The notes: generated by a model not told the origin, from the letters alone. A DNA stretch of 64,000 nucleotides from Stieleria sp. JC731 (GCF_020966635.1 NZ_JAJKFQ010000001.1:992001-1056000); one strand, 5' to 3'; positions 35,035-44,321 are shown, counted from the stretch's first letter. Translations and numbers: made by a program.

Positions 35035-36095
35035 GACGACAGTGACGTGACCAAAGACAGTAACGGTGAAAGCAACGCGACCACGACAAATCCGACGAGC
35101 ATCGCAACACCGACGATGGTCAACATTCCGATGAACATCGAAAGAAGACTTGATTGATTGAATGCGAGTTCTTGGTAGTTTTGGGCTAAGGCTCGCAGCA
35201 TCGTTGTGTCTTGTCGGGAATCAGGTATGCCATCAGGTGGCGATTGAGTTGACGCGAGTTCGATCGCAAGTGCGAGGTTAGCTGGGATCGAAATGATTTC
35301 GGTCGATCGCACTGATCGACCGGTGCGTTCGTGTTCGGAGTACCGCTGTGCCAATTCGGTGATCCCGAAAAACAGTTGCGTATGGTTGACGCAAACTCCC
35401 GCGATGAACAACGCATGTGAAGTTGGCAGCCCTTCCTCGATCATTTCAGCAAGCTGGATCGAAAGCTTGGCAAGATGCTGTTTCGGAGGTGAAGAAATCC
35501 AAGAGTGGCGATTGGACCAATCATGAAATAGAACGCCGCGTTTGATCATTGCGATAACCGAAATGAAACCGGCGATGGCAATCGCACCAAGCGTTATCGG
35601 GACAATAACATGCGATGTGACCACCTCGGAAATCGAGATCAGCAATCGAGTTGGCGCCGGGACCAAGATGCCAAATTCACGGAACATGTCGGCAAATGGC
35701 GGTACCACGAAGAAACAGATCAATATGCCGAGCAAAGCGGCAACGGTGGAGATCGCGATCGGGTACGCGAGGAAACGCAATCGCTGTTGGCTGACAGCGC
35801 TTTGATAGGCGGCCTGTTCGGCAAGGATCGAAGTCACATCGGCTGATCCGGTATCCGAGCGCAAGGTGAGCAGCCAGTGTAGGTTCGGGTACTCCCGGAC
35901 AAGACTAGGGGCATCGGTGTCGTTGGCAACGGCGGTTGCCATTTGTTGAAGTCGATGACGCAGCGTTGCATCGGGAACCGAGTCGGCGATCGAGTTTAAA
36001 CGCGATTCCCAATGTTGGTCTTCGGATCGGATTTTGGTGATCCGGTCATGAAGTGCGGCATAACGCCGTGCGGTATCCAATACGGCTTCGCTCAT
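35031..36095 (-). CDS. GspF-like inner-membrane protein (2 of 3)
   Basis: 354 aa from ATG 36095, overlapping the stop of the previous gene as ATGA. It has the clearest GspF signature of the three (RFLAYPIAISTVAALLGILICFFVVPPFADMFREFGILVPAPTRLLISIS). Further membrane segments lie near residues 170-195 and 320-350. A helical cytosolic N-terminal region of about 120 residues comes before the membrane core. Expected partner: an assembly ATPase (GspE/PilB type), which is missing from this window. Confidence 0.85.
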   Translation of the reverse strand: MSEAVLDTARRYAALHDRITKIRSEDQHWESRLNSIADSVPDATLRHRLQQMATAVANDTDAPSLVREYPNLHWLLTLRSDTGSADVTSILAEQAAYQSAVSQQRLRFLAYPIAISTVAALLGILICFFVVPPFADMFREFGILVPAPTRLLISISEVVTSHVIVPITLGAIAIAGFISVIAMIKRGVLFHDWSNRHSWISSPPKQHLAKLSIQLAEMIEEGLPTSHALFIAGVCVNHTQLFFGITELAQRYSEHERTGRSVRSTEIISIPANLALAIELASTQSPPDGIPDSRQDTTMLRALAQNYQELAFNQSSLLSMFIGMLTIVGVAMLVGFVVVALLSPLLSLVTSLSS

Positions 36096-37090
36096 GGCGT
36101 GGCCTCGATCGCAGTCGGACTAGGCGAATGGTTGGTCGTCGCGGATAGGGGCGTTTGGAATGATTCCACTGGGTAGGCAGAGATCGAATAGAAGGTGTCG
36201 ATCCAGGGAACGAACAGCAACAGGGAGATTCCCAAGACGATGAGGCTTGCCAGTGACAACCCGACGATCTGGGGCAAACGCATCATTTTGAAGTTGCGAG
36301 TGTACTGGGCAAGAAACCCGTACATTCGCACGGTGCGGGTCAAGCTGTTGCGACGGTAGGCGACCGAATTTGAATTCTCGCGATCGAACAACTGTTTGAT
36401 CATCGGGTCACCAGCGGCTTGAGAATCGACCAAGCGCTGGGCGAGTTCTTGATCGATTCCCGAATCGACGAGAGCCAGTATGCGCTGAGCGTTTGATTGT
36501 TTTTGCAGCAACTTTCGATGGTCAGTTGCCCCAGGAAGCCGGTTCGCAATCGCCTTTGTCGACTTTCGCCATGCGATCCAGCCGATGATCAGGAGTGCTG
36601 GAAATCCCAGTACCCATACCGCTCGCGTTTCCATGATCAGGATTAGCAATTCGGTAACCGAGCCGGGTTGCGATCCCAGTTGTCGATGTTGGGCGACGAT
36701 CGTGGGCGTCGTTATCGAACTGAGAATGATCAGGACGAAGAAGCTTAGTGACATGACGACGATCGGTTCCACCATCGCTACGCGAAGTGGCAACGCTGAT
36801 TCCTTTGCCGCACGCGGTTCGATTGCCAAAGACTCGAACACGCTTGCAGGGTTTCGCGTGACCAACAACGCTTCTGCGATCGAACGATATCGCGACGGCA
36901 GGTTTGACTCTGAAAGGAACGCCCCCAGTTCCAAGTCTCGACCGGCCAATGGGATCAACTGGGTGTTAATCTGAATCAGTTGGTCAATGCTCGAATCACC
37001 GAACCCAAAGTCCAGCGGGATCCCAAGTTTCAGCACTTCGATCGCATGCTGATTGAGCGAAATCAATCGGTCTGCAGGATAATCGGGCAT
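36092..37090 (-). CDS. GspF-like inner-membrane protein (3 of 3), divergent
   Basis: 332 aa, first gene of the operon, ATG 37090. A cytosolic helical N-terminus precedes a membrane core (VAMVEPIVVMSLSFFVLIILSSITTPTIVAQHRQL), a second segment (AVWVLGFPALLIIGWIAW) and a third near residue 285 (IVGLSLASLIVLGISLLLFVPWI). The arrangement is GspF-like, but the motif after the first segment is poorly conserved compared with its two downstream paralogues. The C-terminus is short and rich in Ser and Pro. Assignment rests partly on position beside two GspF genes. Confidence 0.65.
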   Translation of the reverse strand: MPDYPADRLISLNQHAIEVLKLGIPLDFGFGDSSIDQLIQINTQLIPLAGRDLELGAFLSESNLPSRYRSIAEALLVTRNPASVFESLAIEPRAAKESALPLRVAMVEPIVVMSLSFFVLIILSSITTPTIVAQHRQLGSQPGSVTELLILIMETRAVWVLGFPALLIIGWIAWRKSTKAIANRLPGATDHRKLLQKQSNAQRILALVDSGIDQELAQRLVDSQAAGDPMIKQLFDRENSNSVAYRRNSLTRTVRMYGFLAQYTRNFKMMRLPQIVGLSLASLIVLGISLLLFVPWIDTFYSISAYPVESFQTPLSATTNHSPSPTAIEATP

Positions 37091-37468
37091 AGCAAAAAAG
37101 GGGTCAGGGCTCTTTTTCGGGGAGCACGTCCGGGGATCGGTACCTGAAAGTCACTTGCTGGCACCCCGTCGTTCCGAAGTCGGGGGAACACCCGAAGGCA
37201 ATTGAGAGAGGGCTACCGCGTCTGGTTTGCAGCAAGCGATGTGGAAGAGATGCGCAGCGACCACGCATTTATTTAGAGAAGAGACAATTTCCAGAACAGA
37301 AGACATCTGGAGGGCGAAACGCTTCAGGTCTCGCCCAGGGACGTCAAGAACCCGGATCGGTCAAGAATCCGGGGCGGCATGGACCCCTGCGTAGCAAGGA
37401 GTTCGGTCGGTCAGAAACCTCGCTCGCGGGGATTGAAGACTGGACCGAGATGGCTGAAGTCGCCGCGA
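37091..37468. other. Intergenic region upstream of the GspF operon
   Basis: 378 bases between two minus-strand genes. No gene was recognised. A 7-bp inverted repeat CCCGGAT / ATCCGGG (37351-37357, 37367-37373) lies about 95 bases beyond the end of the phosphodiesterase gene. A 13-base direct repeat (gtcaagaa[c/t]ccgg) overlaps it. The operon promoter should lie here; no clear elements were recognised. Confidence 0.4.
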
Positions 37469-38041
37469 CTACTTCAGATCAATCGTGTCCATCACCTGGT
37501 AGGTTGGCCCCTGTTTGTCCAGAAAACTGGCCATCAGGTTGACTTCATCGACCACCATTTCGCCAAGATTGGTGTCGCTGAGTTCTCTCATCGCTTCGGT
37601 CAATTCTTCGCTCGCTCGCCCGCCTTTGCTGCGGGATCGTCCCAGCGTCAGATGGGGGCGATAATCCCTCGGTTCTGGTTTGAATCGGAGGTCTGCCAAT
37701 TTCAATTCGAGCTGGGATACCATCTCGACCAGCAGCCCCGAGGGGTCTTGAATACCTGCGTACAGCACGCGAGGTTTTTCAATGTTGGGAAACCCACCGG
37801 CGCCAGAAAAATGGAGTTCGAAGGGTTCGATCTCGCAAGTCACACTGCGAATCGCTTTGCAGACATCGTGGATTTCGACATTGTCAACTTCGCCGAGGAA
37901 CTTCAGTGTCAAATGCAGGTTGTCGATCGGAACCCACTTGATTCCACTATCGATGGGTTTGAGTTTCCGAATGATCTTTCCTGCCGCGGATGTGATTCCC
38001 GGGGTGATGGGGATGGAAATAAAACTGCGGATCGTTTGCAT
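37469..38041 (-). CDS. thpR: RNA 2',3'-cyclic phosphodiesterase / 2'-5' RNA ligase-like protein
   Basis: 190-aa member of the 2H phosphoesterase superfamily. Both HxTx motifs are present (HLTLKFLG and HLTLGRSRS), spaced as in bacterial ThpR/LigT, with SFISIPI at the N-terminus. ThpR hydrolyses 2',3'-cyclic phosphates on RNA to 2'-phosphates and in vitro can ligate 2'-5'. The true in vivo substrate in this organism cannot be read. It is a minus-strand gene divergent from the YheT-type hydrolase. Confidence 0.92.
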   Translation of the reverse strand: MQTIRSFISIPITPGITSAAGKIIRKLKPIDSGIKWVPIDNLHLTLKFLGEVDNVEIHDVCKAIRSVTCEIEPFELHFSGAGGFPNIEKPRVLYAGIQDPSGLLVEMVSQLELKLADLRFKPEPRDYRPHLTLGRSRSKGGRASEELTEAMRELSDTNLGEMVVDEVNLMASFLDKQGPTYQVMDTIDLK

Positions 38042-38115
38042 AATGTTATTGAAGTTCTTGGCTTGTCGTCTTTGGAATCACCAAAGCGATTTGTTTTGTA
38101 GTGCGGAGTGATTTC

Positions 38116-39138
38116 ATGGCGACTTTTATTCCTCCGCCATATCAGCCCAGTCGGCTTTACCGTGGCGGGATGCTGCAGACGCTGGCTTCGCTACGTCGGC
38201 CCGTCGTCCGTGCTCCTGAGTCGCAACAACATATTGTGCAACTTCCTGACGGGGACAGCATTGTGCTGCATCAGTCGGGACAGTGCGATGGGAGGGTGAT
38301 ACTGCTTTTTCATGGTTTGAGCGGTTGCCATCAGTCGCCCTATATGGTCCGCCTCGCAAGTCGATTTTACCAAGCCGGTTGGACGGTGTATCGGGTCGAT
38401 GCCCGCGGGTGCGGTGCTGCGAGAGAAATGGCGGTGGGGATCAGTCATGCCGGACGTAGCGAAGACGTGTGGGCTGCATTCGATTTCGTTGGCCGTCAAC
38501 ATCGCCATGCGAGGATCAGCGCCGCCGGCGTTTCGTTGGGAGGCAATCAGCTATTGCGAATGATGGGACGGCTCGGTGAAGGCATCGAGGGAGCGGCAGA
38601 CTGGTCCGATCGGGTCGGCCGTATCGCGGCGATTTGCCCACCGATCGATTTGGCTCGCTGCTGTGAGAATATGCAGCGTCGGTCTCGCCGGTTTTACAAC
38701 CGCTACTTCATTCGAGCATTGCTGAAAGGTTTGCCGCGACGTGTCCGCGAACGAGAGCAGTTCCAAAAGGCGATCGGTCAGGGGATCCCGCGGACACTTT
38801 TTGAGCTGGACGACCGTTTGACGGCACCGCTGAGCGGGTATTCCGGGGCGGCTGATTACTACCAGCAGTGCGGAGCGATTCGCGTCGTTGATTCCAATCG
38901 CTGGCCAACGCTGGTGCTTGCTGCCGAAGATGATCCGATCGTTCCGGCAACTTGCTTTGATGCGGTGAACTGGCACCAACGGACACAATTTATCTTGACG
39001 CCAACGGGGGGGCACGCTGGCTTCATCGATCGCGATGGAAAGTGTTGGATGGACGAGGTGGTGTTCCAGTGGATCGATCGCGGTGCGCAATCAACAGCCG
39101 CTTCACTGGATACCGCTCCATCAATGACTGCCTCGTAG
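38116..39138 (+). CDS. Alpha/beta-fold hydrolase of the YheT type
   Basis: 340 aa from ATG 38116 (a GTG in the same frame at 38101 is an alternative). It matches the YheT/COG0429 group: SRLYRGGMLQTLASLRRP at the start, oxyanion region LFHGLSGCHQSPY, nucleophile elbow GVSLGGNQL (Ser), Asp in AAEDDPIVP, and His in TPTGGHAGFID. The catalytic triad is therefore complete. The substrate is unknown; esterase or lipase activity is plausible. It is divergent from thpR. Confidence 0.9.
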   Translation: MATFIPPPYQPSRLYRGGMLQTLASLRRPVVRAPESQQHIVQLPDGDSIVLHQSGQCDGRVILLFHGLSGCHQSPYMVRLASRFYQAGWTVYRVDARGCGAAREMAVGISHAGRSEDVWAAFDFVGRQHRHARISAAGVSLGGNQLLRMMGRLGEGIEGAADWSDRVGRIAAICPPIDLARCCENMQRRSRRFYNRYFIRALLKGLPRRVREREQFQKAIGQGIPRTLFELDDRLTAPLSGYSGAADYYQQCGAIRVVDSNRWPTLVLAAEDDPIVPATCFDAVNWHQRTQFILTPTGGHAGFIDRDGKCWMDEVVFQWIDRGAQSTAASLDTAPSMTAS

Positions 39139-39382
39139 GTAAGCGATCGAGCCTACATTCATCTGAAAAGCGCCTTCGCTGTAACTATTTCCCTTCGCTG
39201 TGACTTTTTCACGCCAAAACGACTCGGTCCTGGCTTCGAATCGATCAAAGCTGTGCGGAGTTGATGAAATCACTTTGATATTTTACGGCTTACTGGTGTA
39301 AGCTGTGATTCGTTTGCATTCAGGTTGCAGACTGGCAGGTTACAACTGGGGCTGCAGTTTGGGCGACGTTGAGGGCGGTGTG

Positions 39383-39733
39383 ATGAGCGGTGAATATCAC
39401 GGCTGGGACGAAGAAGGTGACCACTGGCGTTTTGCGGATGTGAAAGGTCGCCCTAAGAATGAATTCGTTTTTCTGATCGAAGACTTTGGTGGTGAAACGA
39501 CCGCCCGACAAGCGCTTTCTGCAATCATGTCCGCGATGGCACAATTTCAAGAACGTGTCCAAGTCGTCCAGACGGATTGCAACACACGTCTAATCCAGAA
39601 ATTACGCGAGGCATCGCTGGTTCGAGTGGCCGAAATAACCGATGGCGGAAGCAAGCAGTGGGGGATTTTGGGCGCGACTGCTAAGCCACCGACGCCCAAA
39701 AAACGGTTTAAATGGAAGTTCTGGGCCTCCTGA
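39383..39733 (+). CDS. Small protein of unknown function
   Basis: 116 aa from ATG 39383, preceded by a GAGGG ribosome binding site; the frame is open to 39305. It is a soluble-looking, charged protein with a short helical core (ARQALSAIMSAMAQFQERV) and a basic, aromatic C-terminus (PPTPKKRFKWKFWAS). I do not recognise the family. It is followed in the same direction (192-base gap) by two membrane-protein genes of unknown function. The terminal KRFKWKFW could bind membrane or nucleic acid, but that is a guess. Confidence 0.6.
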   Translation: MSGEYHGWDEEGDHWRFADVKGRPKNEFVFLIEDFGGETTARQALSAIMSAMAQFQERVQVVQTDCNTRLIQKLREASLVRVAEITDGGSKQWGILGATAKPPTPKKRFKWKFWAS

Positions 39734-39925
39734 TCTGTCGGCGACTCGCGGACGCGATGTGTGAGAACCTGTCGGCGGAATAGGGTTCTTCGGACTAAAC
39801 GGCGGAGTCGGCAAAGTTTGCCGCACGGGTTTTTCGGTAAAATAATGCGACCATGTCGGCGCCGAAATTCATCTGTTTCCTGTCCGCGATGTTGAGCCAA
39901 TCTGGTGTCCCAACCGAGCAAGCGA

Positions 39926-41029
39926 ATGACCATTCGAACGCCTATTGCCGGGGCCGTTTTGATTGCCGCATTGACCTTCGGGTTGACCGCTTGGGATGCT
40001 CAACGGAATCAGATTCGGCTAGAGGCTCCTAGCGGCGAGGTTTCTTCGGTCGACGAAGCCCGGATCGCCGAATCATCGCGGCGGTTGGCACGAGCAAAGT
40101 TCTATGACCTGCAAGTCATCCCGCTGCTTTCTGGTATCGAAGACGAGAACCGTGCAGCGGCCGAGCGATGTCTCGAGCGCGTGAAGTCAACTTTGGATCG
40201 ATACCACGATGGCGTCGATGGTTTTGTTAAAGACATGACCAGTATCCGGACGCGTTTTGGCATCATCAAGCGGATGCCTGCGGGATGGTGGAAGGACGAT
40301 GGTCGTGTCGAGTTGTACGTTCAGCAGAAATTCGAACAGCATCTGTTTTCAGCTGAGAAGCTGGTCGAGGATGTCTCCGGCAGCTTGGTTCAATTTCGAA
40401 GCGACATTGTTGCCAATCAAAACGCATTGCTGACCAAAGTCCAGGCATCACTTAGTACATCGGACTTACCAGAAACCGACTTCGGACTCGACGACGCAGT
40501 CTTTACCGACTTGTCGGGACCATTAAGCCAGTATGCAACGAGCCAGGGCAGTGCCAGCGTTGAGTTGATGATTGGTGCATTCGTGGTCGGCGAAGTTGGC
40601 GCCTTTGCGGCGCAGTCGGTTGTTGGTGGATTGTTGGCTCGGTTTGCACCGTCAATCGCGATCGGGTCGGCCGCAGGGGCTAGCGCGACCGTTGGTGCCA
40701 GTGCGAGCGGAGCCGGGGGCGGATCTTTAGGCGGTCCCGTAGGCACCGCGGTTGGTTTCGGTGTTGGGCTGGCTGTCGGTTTGATTATCGACTGGTGGAT
40801 GACCGAAAAATTCGAAGCCAAGTTGGCAACACAGATGCATTCCTATCTCGATGAACTGGAAGCAACTTTGGTGGCTGGCAGTCCAGCCCAAGACAGTCCA
40901 GCCAGGAACAGCCAATCGAGTCAAGGGCTTGCGAGTGCGCTGCCAAAGGTCTGTGCTCAATTGAATACTGCCTATCGCGACCGCTTTTTTGAAGCCATTG
41001 TTTTGACCAACCCAATTCAGGGAGATTGA
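39926..41029 (+). CDS. Membrane protein with glycine-rich hydrophobic region, unknown family
   Basis: 367 aa from ATG 39926 (a GTG in the same frame at 39905 would add 7 residues). An N-terminal membrane segment (AGAVLIAALTFGLTAW) is followed by about 150 residues of helical, charged sequence. Then comes a Gly/Ala/Ser-rich hydrophobic region (about 210-300) with repeated small residues (GSAAGASATVGASASGAGGG, GTAVGFGVGLAVGLIIDWW) that looks like glycine-zipper membrane packing. The C-terminus is helical. The next gene starts only 4 bases after the stop, so they form an operon. I know no family; a channel- or pore-like membrane protein is one reading. Confidence 0.7.
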   Translation: MTIRTPIAGAVLIAALTFGLTAWDAQRNQIRLEAPSGEVSSVDEARIAESSRRLARAKFYDLQVIPLLSGIEDENRAAAERCLERVKSTLDRYHDGVDGFVKDMTSIRTRFGIIKRMPAGWWKDDGRVELYVQQKFEQHLFSAEKLVEDVSGSLVQFRSDIVANQNALLTKVQASLSTSDLPETDFGLDDAVFTDLSGPLSQYATSQGSASVELMIGAFVVGEVGAFAAQSVVGGLLARFAPSIAIGSAAGASATVGASASGAGGGSLGGPVGTAVGFGVGLAVGLIIDWWMTEKFEAKLATQMHSYLDELEATLVAGSPAQDSPARNSQSSQGLASALPKVCAQLNTAYRDRFFEAIVLTNPIQGD

Positions 41030-41033
41030 TCGC

Positions 41034-42113
41034 ATGCGTTTGGGAATGCAAAGCCACGCAAAAATCTTTTGCGTTAAACGGATTGGTTTAGCAATGGGCA
41101 TCGCGATTTCGTGTTCGCTGGTTTCGATACCATCGACTGCCAACGCGTCTACGTTCGGAAGCACTTGGGGTGTGACGCCGGGATTGCTTAGCGGAGCCGC
41201 CGTTGCACGTGCCGTGATGAAATATTTCGGCAAGGAAGGAGCCGAGGAGGCGACCGAGTTTTTGGCCCGTAGTGGTGGCCGGGAACTCGCCGAGCGTGTC
41301 GGTTCAACCGCGCTTCGCGAAGGTGGCGAAGAGGCTACTGAGCAGGTCGCACAATTGGTTGCCAAGCATGGCCCGGATGCCTTGAAAGCTCTCGATAACT
41401 CACCTCAGCTGACTCCATTGCTTTCAGCGCTCCGCGAATTGCCGGAGTCACAAGTGAAGGCTGCGCTGACTCGGTTGTCGGCTGGTGCAGCAGGGAAAGA
41501 ACTGGCCGAAACCGTTGTTAAAGGTGGAGCACGTGCTCTGAAAAGTGAAATCAGACATCCCGGTGTCGGTGGAATGCTGACTCGAACATTGGGAGACGAC
41601 GGTGCGAAACTCGCGACCGACCTTAGTACCGATCAGGCGATCGCGGTCGCCCGGCATGCCGATGCCATCGCTTCGTTGCCAGCAGCACAGCGTGCCGGTG
41701 TGATGCGTTTGTTGCACAACGATGCCGAGCGGATGGTCAAGTTCTTTGGTCGCTTTGCTGCAAACAACCCTGGCAAGACGCTGTTTACAGCGGCGACAAC
41801 CACGATCGTTCTAGCCGAATCGGATCGGATTCTTGGTGGCGATGAAATTGTGTTTGACGCCGATGGAAACCCAATTGTCGTTTCAAAGGCAGGTTTGATC
41901 GGACGAACCGTCGAATCGGGTGGCAAAGCGTTAGGTCATGTTTCGGCTAACTATCTGCAGCCCTTGTTTTACGCGTCGATCGCTTTCGTCTTTTCGTTCG
42001 CGGCGCTGTTTATCTTCGCCAAGCTTTACCAATCACATCAACGAGAGAAGTTGATCGCCGGAGGCGGTCACGGGGCTGGCGATGTTGTCGATGGGAAAAA
42101 GGTCGACAAGTAA
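41034..42113 (+). CDS. Signal-peptide protein with helical repeats and C-terminal membrane anchor, unknown family
   Basis: 359 aa, ATG 41034, 4 bases after the preceding stop. A signal peptide or membrane segment at the N-terminus (IGLAMGIAISCSLVSIPSTANA) precedes an all-helical region rich in Gly, Ala and Glu (EGAEEATEFLARSGGRELAERVG; AAGKELAETVVKGGARAL), resembling short helical repeats. Near the C-terminus is one strong membrane segment (PLFYASIAFVFSFAALFIFAKLY) and a Gly/Lys-rich tail. It should face the periplasm, with the tail in the cytoplasm. It is probably the partner of the gene before it. Function unknown. Confidence 0.7.
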   Translation: MRLGMQSHAKIFCVKRIGLAMGIAISCSLVSIPSTANASTFGSTWGVTPGLLSGAAVARAVMKYFGKEGAEEATEFLARSGGRELAERVGSTALREGGEEATEQVAQLVAKHGPDALKALDNSPQLTPLLSALRELPESQVKAALTRLSAGAAGKELAETVVKGGARALKSEIRHPGVGGMLTRTLGDDGAKLATDLSTDQAIAVARHADAIASLPAAQRAGVMRLLHNDAERMVKFFGRFAANNPGKTLFTAATTTIVLAESDRILGGDEIVFDADGNPIVVSKAGLIGRTVESGGKALGHVSANYLQPLFYASIAFVFSFAALFIFAKLYQSHQREKLIAGGGHGAGDVVDGKKVDK

Positions 42114-42134
42114 TGTCCGCCGTTCGGATCGGCA

Positions 42135-44321
42135 CTAGGATTTGCGTCGGAACCAACTTTTGCGTTTGACGTAGCAATCACGCATCAAATCGAAATAAAC
42201 CGCGTGGTTGTTCTTTTCCAAAAGCGGAAGGAACTTGTGAATCCCCTCGGTGTCGATCAGTTTGCGTTCCGCTTCAGTGATCGTGACCAACCAGAACAAC
42301 TGGATCGGGTTTCCAAGGATCTCTTTTGCAGGAATCGGTTTGGAATCAGAATCGACCGTTGGCAGCAGATATACAGCGTCTCGCTGGTCGCTACCCGACA
42401 TCACGTCTCGCAAGTGATCCAGCCGTGCGGTGTTGCCAATCGCTAAACCTTGTCCCTGTTGGTAGGGGAGCTTTGCTGCGGCACGGAGAATGGTAATCGC
42501 GGTTTCATCGATATGAGTTGCGTAGAACACAAGCTCGGCACGAACGGTGCTTTGGCGGTTAGGCATCGTGATCGGGTAGTCGCTCATGCCACTGGTGACG
42601 AGCGTGTTGTAGTCACGCGATTCATGCGGGCCATGTACCGAAACATCCACTCGCATTTCGGTATCAGGATCAACATCGTACCGAATGCAGGGACCGAAGC
42701 GTTGTTGCAATGCGTCTTTGCGAAACGAGATCACACTTTCATGTGATGTTGATGTTGCCGGCTCCGATGATTGATTTGTGCGGTCAAGTTCTGAGTCTGC
42801 GAACGTTCCACTATCGCCCAACTCAAACGCTTCATCACGAAGGTCCGTTTCCAGCGACGAACCGAGGATGTCGTCAAGGTACGGGGGTGTTTGAATTTCT
42901 TCAGCGTCCGACCCACCATGCGACAGATCCAAAGATGATTCATCGTCATAGTGAATGAAATCTGAGTCGTCGTCCTGTTCGATTTCGGATTCCGAGAAAA
43001 CATCATCCCAGCTAGTTGCTTCAGTCGAGGTCGGCACGGTTTGCGACGGAGTGATTTCGGTGGGGCTGGTGGAGACACTTACCGATTTCGGAACGAAAGG
43101 TTTTGCGGCTGTTGCCACCTTCGATGATCGACGAGCAGAGGGTATCGGAGCCGATGGGATCCGAGCCAGGGGATACTCAGGTGATTCCAGCGTCGGCAAG
43201 TTGTTGATGGTTTCGCCGCTGTCCTGTTCTGTGAGATTCAATTCACGTTGTAGCAGTTCGTTTTCGCGCCGGATCAGTTCGGCTTCGCGTTTGGAAAGTG
43301 AATCTTGGCGAGCAGCAAAATCTGCAAGTAGCTTCTTCTTTTCCTGCAGCAAGTCTTCGCCGGAGGGTTGTCGATCGCCTTCTTCAATCGTTTGCGTTTC
43401 TAGAGCTTGTTGTGATTTGATCGCTTCGCTCTGAAGCCGCTGTAGTTCCGCGTTTGATGATTCAAGTGCGAGCTGCAGTTCGGCGACAAGTTGGTCTCGT
43501 TCGAGCAATTGGTTTTGAGCTTCGCTTGCTTCGGCGATGGCCTTCTCTGCAGCCTCGCGTGCTTCGTCTGCAGTCGCACTGGCCTTGTCTGCAGCTGCAA
43601 TGGCTTCGTCAGCAGTCGCACGGGCTTCGTCAGAGTTTTCCCGTTCGGTCGTTACCGACTGTTCGCGGAGATTCAATTCTTCTTCGCGTTGAACCAGTTC
43701 TTGCTCAAAAGTTTGATTCGCTTGTGATTGTTCTTCGAGAGCGGCAGTCTGTTCTGCTAGCTCGGATTGGTGTTTCAGAATCTGTTGTTCGCGATCGTCA
43801 AGTTCGCGTTCTTTCTCGGCAAGCTCTTGGGACTGTTGATCGAACTTTGCACGCAGTGCGTCCATTTCGGCTAGATCAGCTTCGAATTGTTCTCTGCTCG
43901 CCGCCTGTTCCTGAACGGCTTCGTCCAGTTGATTGCGAAGCGTTTCGTTTTCGGTGTTCTTTTCGGCGAGTTGCTGTTCGGCTTTTTGGAGCTTGGCTGT
44001 TACTTCAGCGAGATTCTGATCTTTCTCACCCAGTCGAGCGTTAAGGTTGGCGACTTGCTTTTCAAGTTCCGACGTGCTGACTGTTGATGCGGTTTTTTGC
44101 TCCGCAGAAGAGAGCGGCTTGGTGGACTTCACCTCTGGAACTTTTTCCGCAGGGAAGTCCAGGCCAGCAATCGTTATCGCGGCGACCCATTGGTCATCGC
44201 CGATACCGATACCCGCGTTCGGGCGAATCGCACCGGCGTCAACATAACGCTGAAGGTGTTCGATGGAGTACGGACCACGCTGTCCATTCTTGGTCTTGAT
44301 GTACCACTGTGTTGACATCAT
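42135..44321 (-). CDS. GYF_2 / coiled-coil / SUFU fusion protein
   Basis: 728 aa. Order: a GYF_2 (DUF4339) domain at residues 3-55 (WYIKTKNGQRGPYSIEHLQRYVDAGAI); a long coiled coil (about 65-380) rich in Glu, Gln and Ala, with Ala-rich heptads; an acidic low-complexity linker (about 380-530); and a C-terminal domain (about 530-728) matching Suppressor-of-fused (SUFU): DYNTLVTSGMSDYPITMP, AELVFYA, ILRAAAKLPYQQG, LFWLVTITEAERKLI. No signal peptide, so cytosolic. GYF binds proline-rich peptides; bacterial SUFU domains occur in immunity and toxin loci. The combined function is unknown. It is convergent with the two membrane-protein genes. Two adjacent ATGs at 44321 and 44318. Confidence 0.85.
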   Translation of the reverse strand: MMSTQWYIKTKNGQRGPYSIEHLQRYVDAGAIRPNAGIGIGDDQWVAAITIAGLDFPAEKVPEVKSTKPLSSAEQKTASTVSTSELEKQVANLNARLGEKDQNLAEVTAKLQKAEQQLAEKNTENETLRNQLDEAVQEQAASREQFEADLAEMDALRAKFDQQSQELAEKERELDDREQQILKHQSELAEQTAALEEQSQANQTFEQELVQREEELNLREQSVTTERENSDEARATADEAIAAADKASATADEAREAAEKAIAEASEAQNQLLERDQLVAELQLALESSNAELQRLQSEAIKSQQALETQTIEEGDRQPSGEDLLQEKKKLLADFAARQDSLSKREAELIRRENELLQRELNLTEQDSGETINNLPTLESPEYPLARIPSAPIPSARRSSKVATAAKPFVPKSVSVSTSPTEITPSQTVPTSTEATSWDDVFSESEIEQDDDSDFIHYDDESSLDLSHGGSDAEEIQTPPYLDDILGSSLETDLRDEAFELGDSGTFADSELDRTNQSSEPATSTSHESVISFRKDALQQRFGPCIRYDVDPDTEMRVDVSVHGPHESRDYNTLVTSGMSDYPITMPNRQSTVRAELVFYATHIDETAITILRAAAKLPYQQGQGLAIGNTARLDHLRDVMSGSDQRDAVYLLPTVDSDSKPIPAKEILGNPIQLFWLVTITEAERKLIDTEGIHKFLPLLEKNNHAVYFDLMRDCYVKRKSWFRRKS

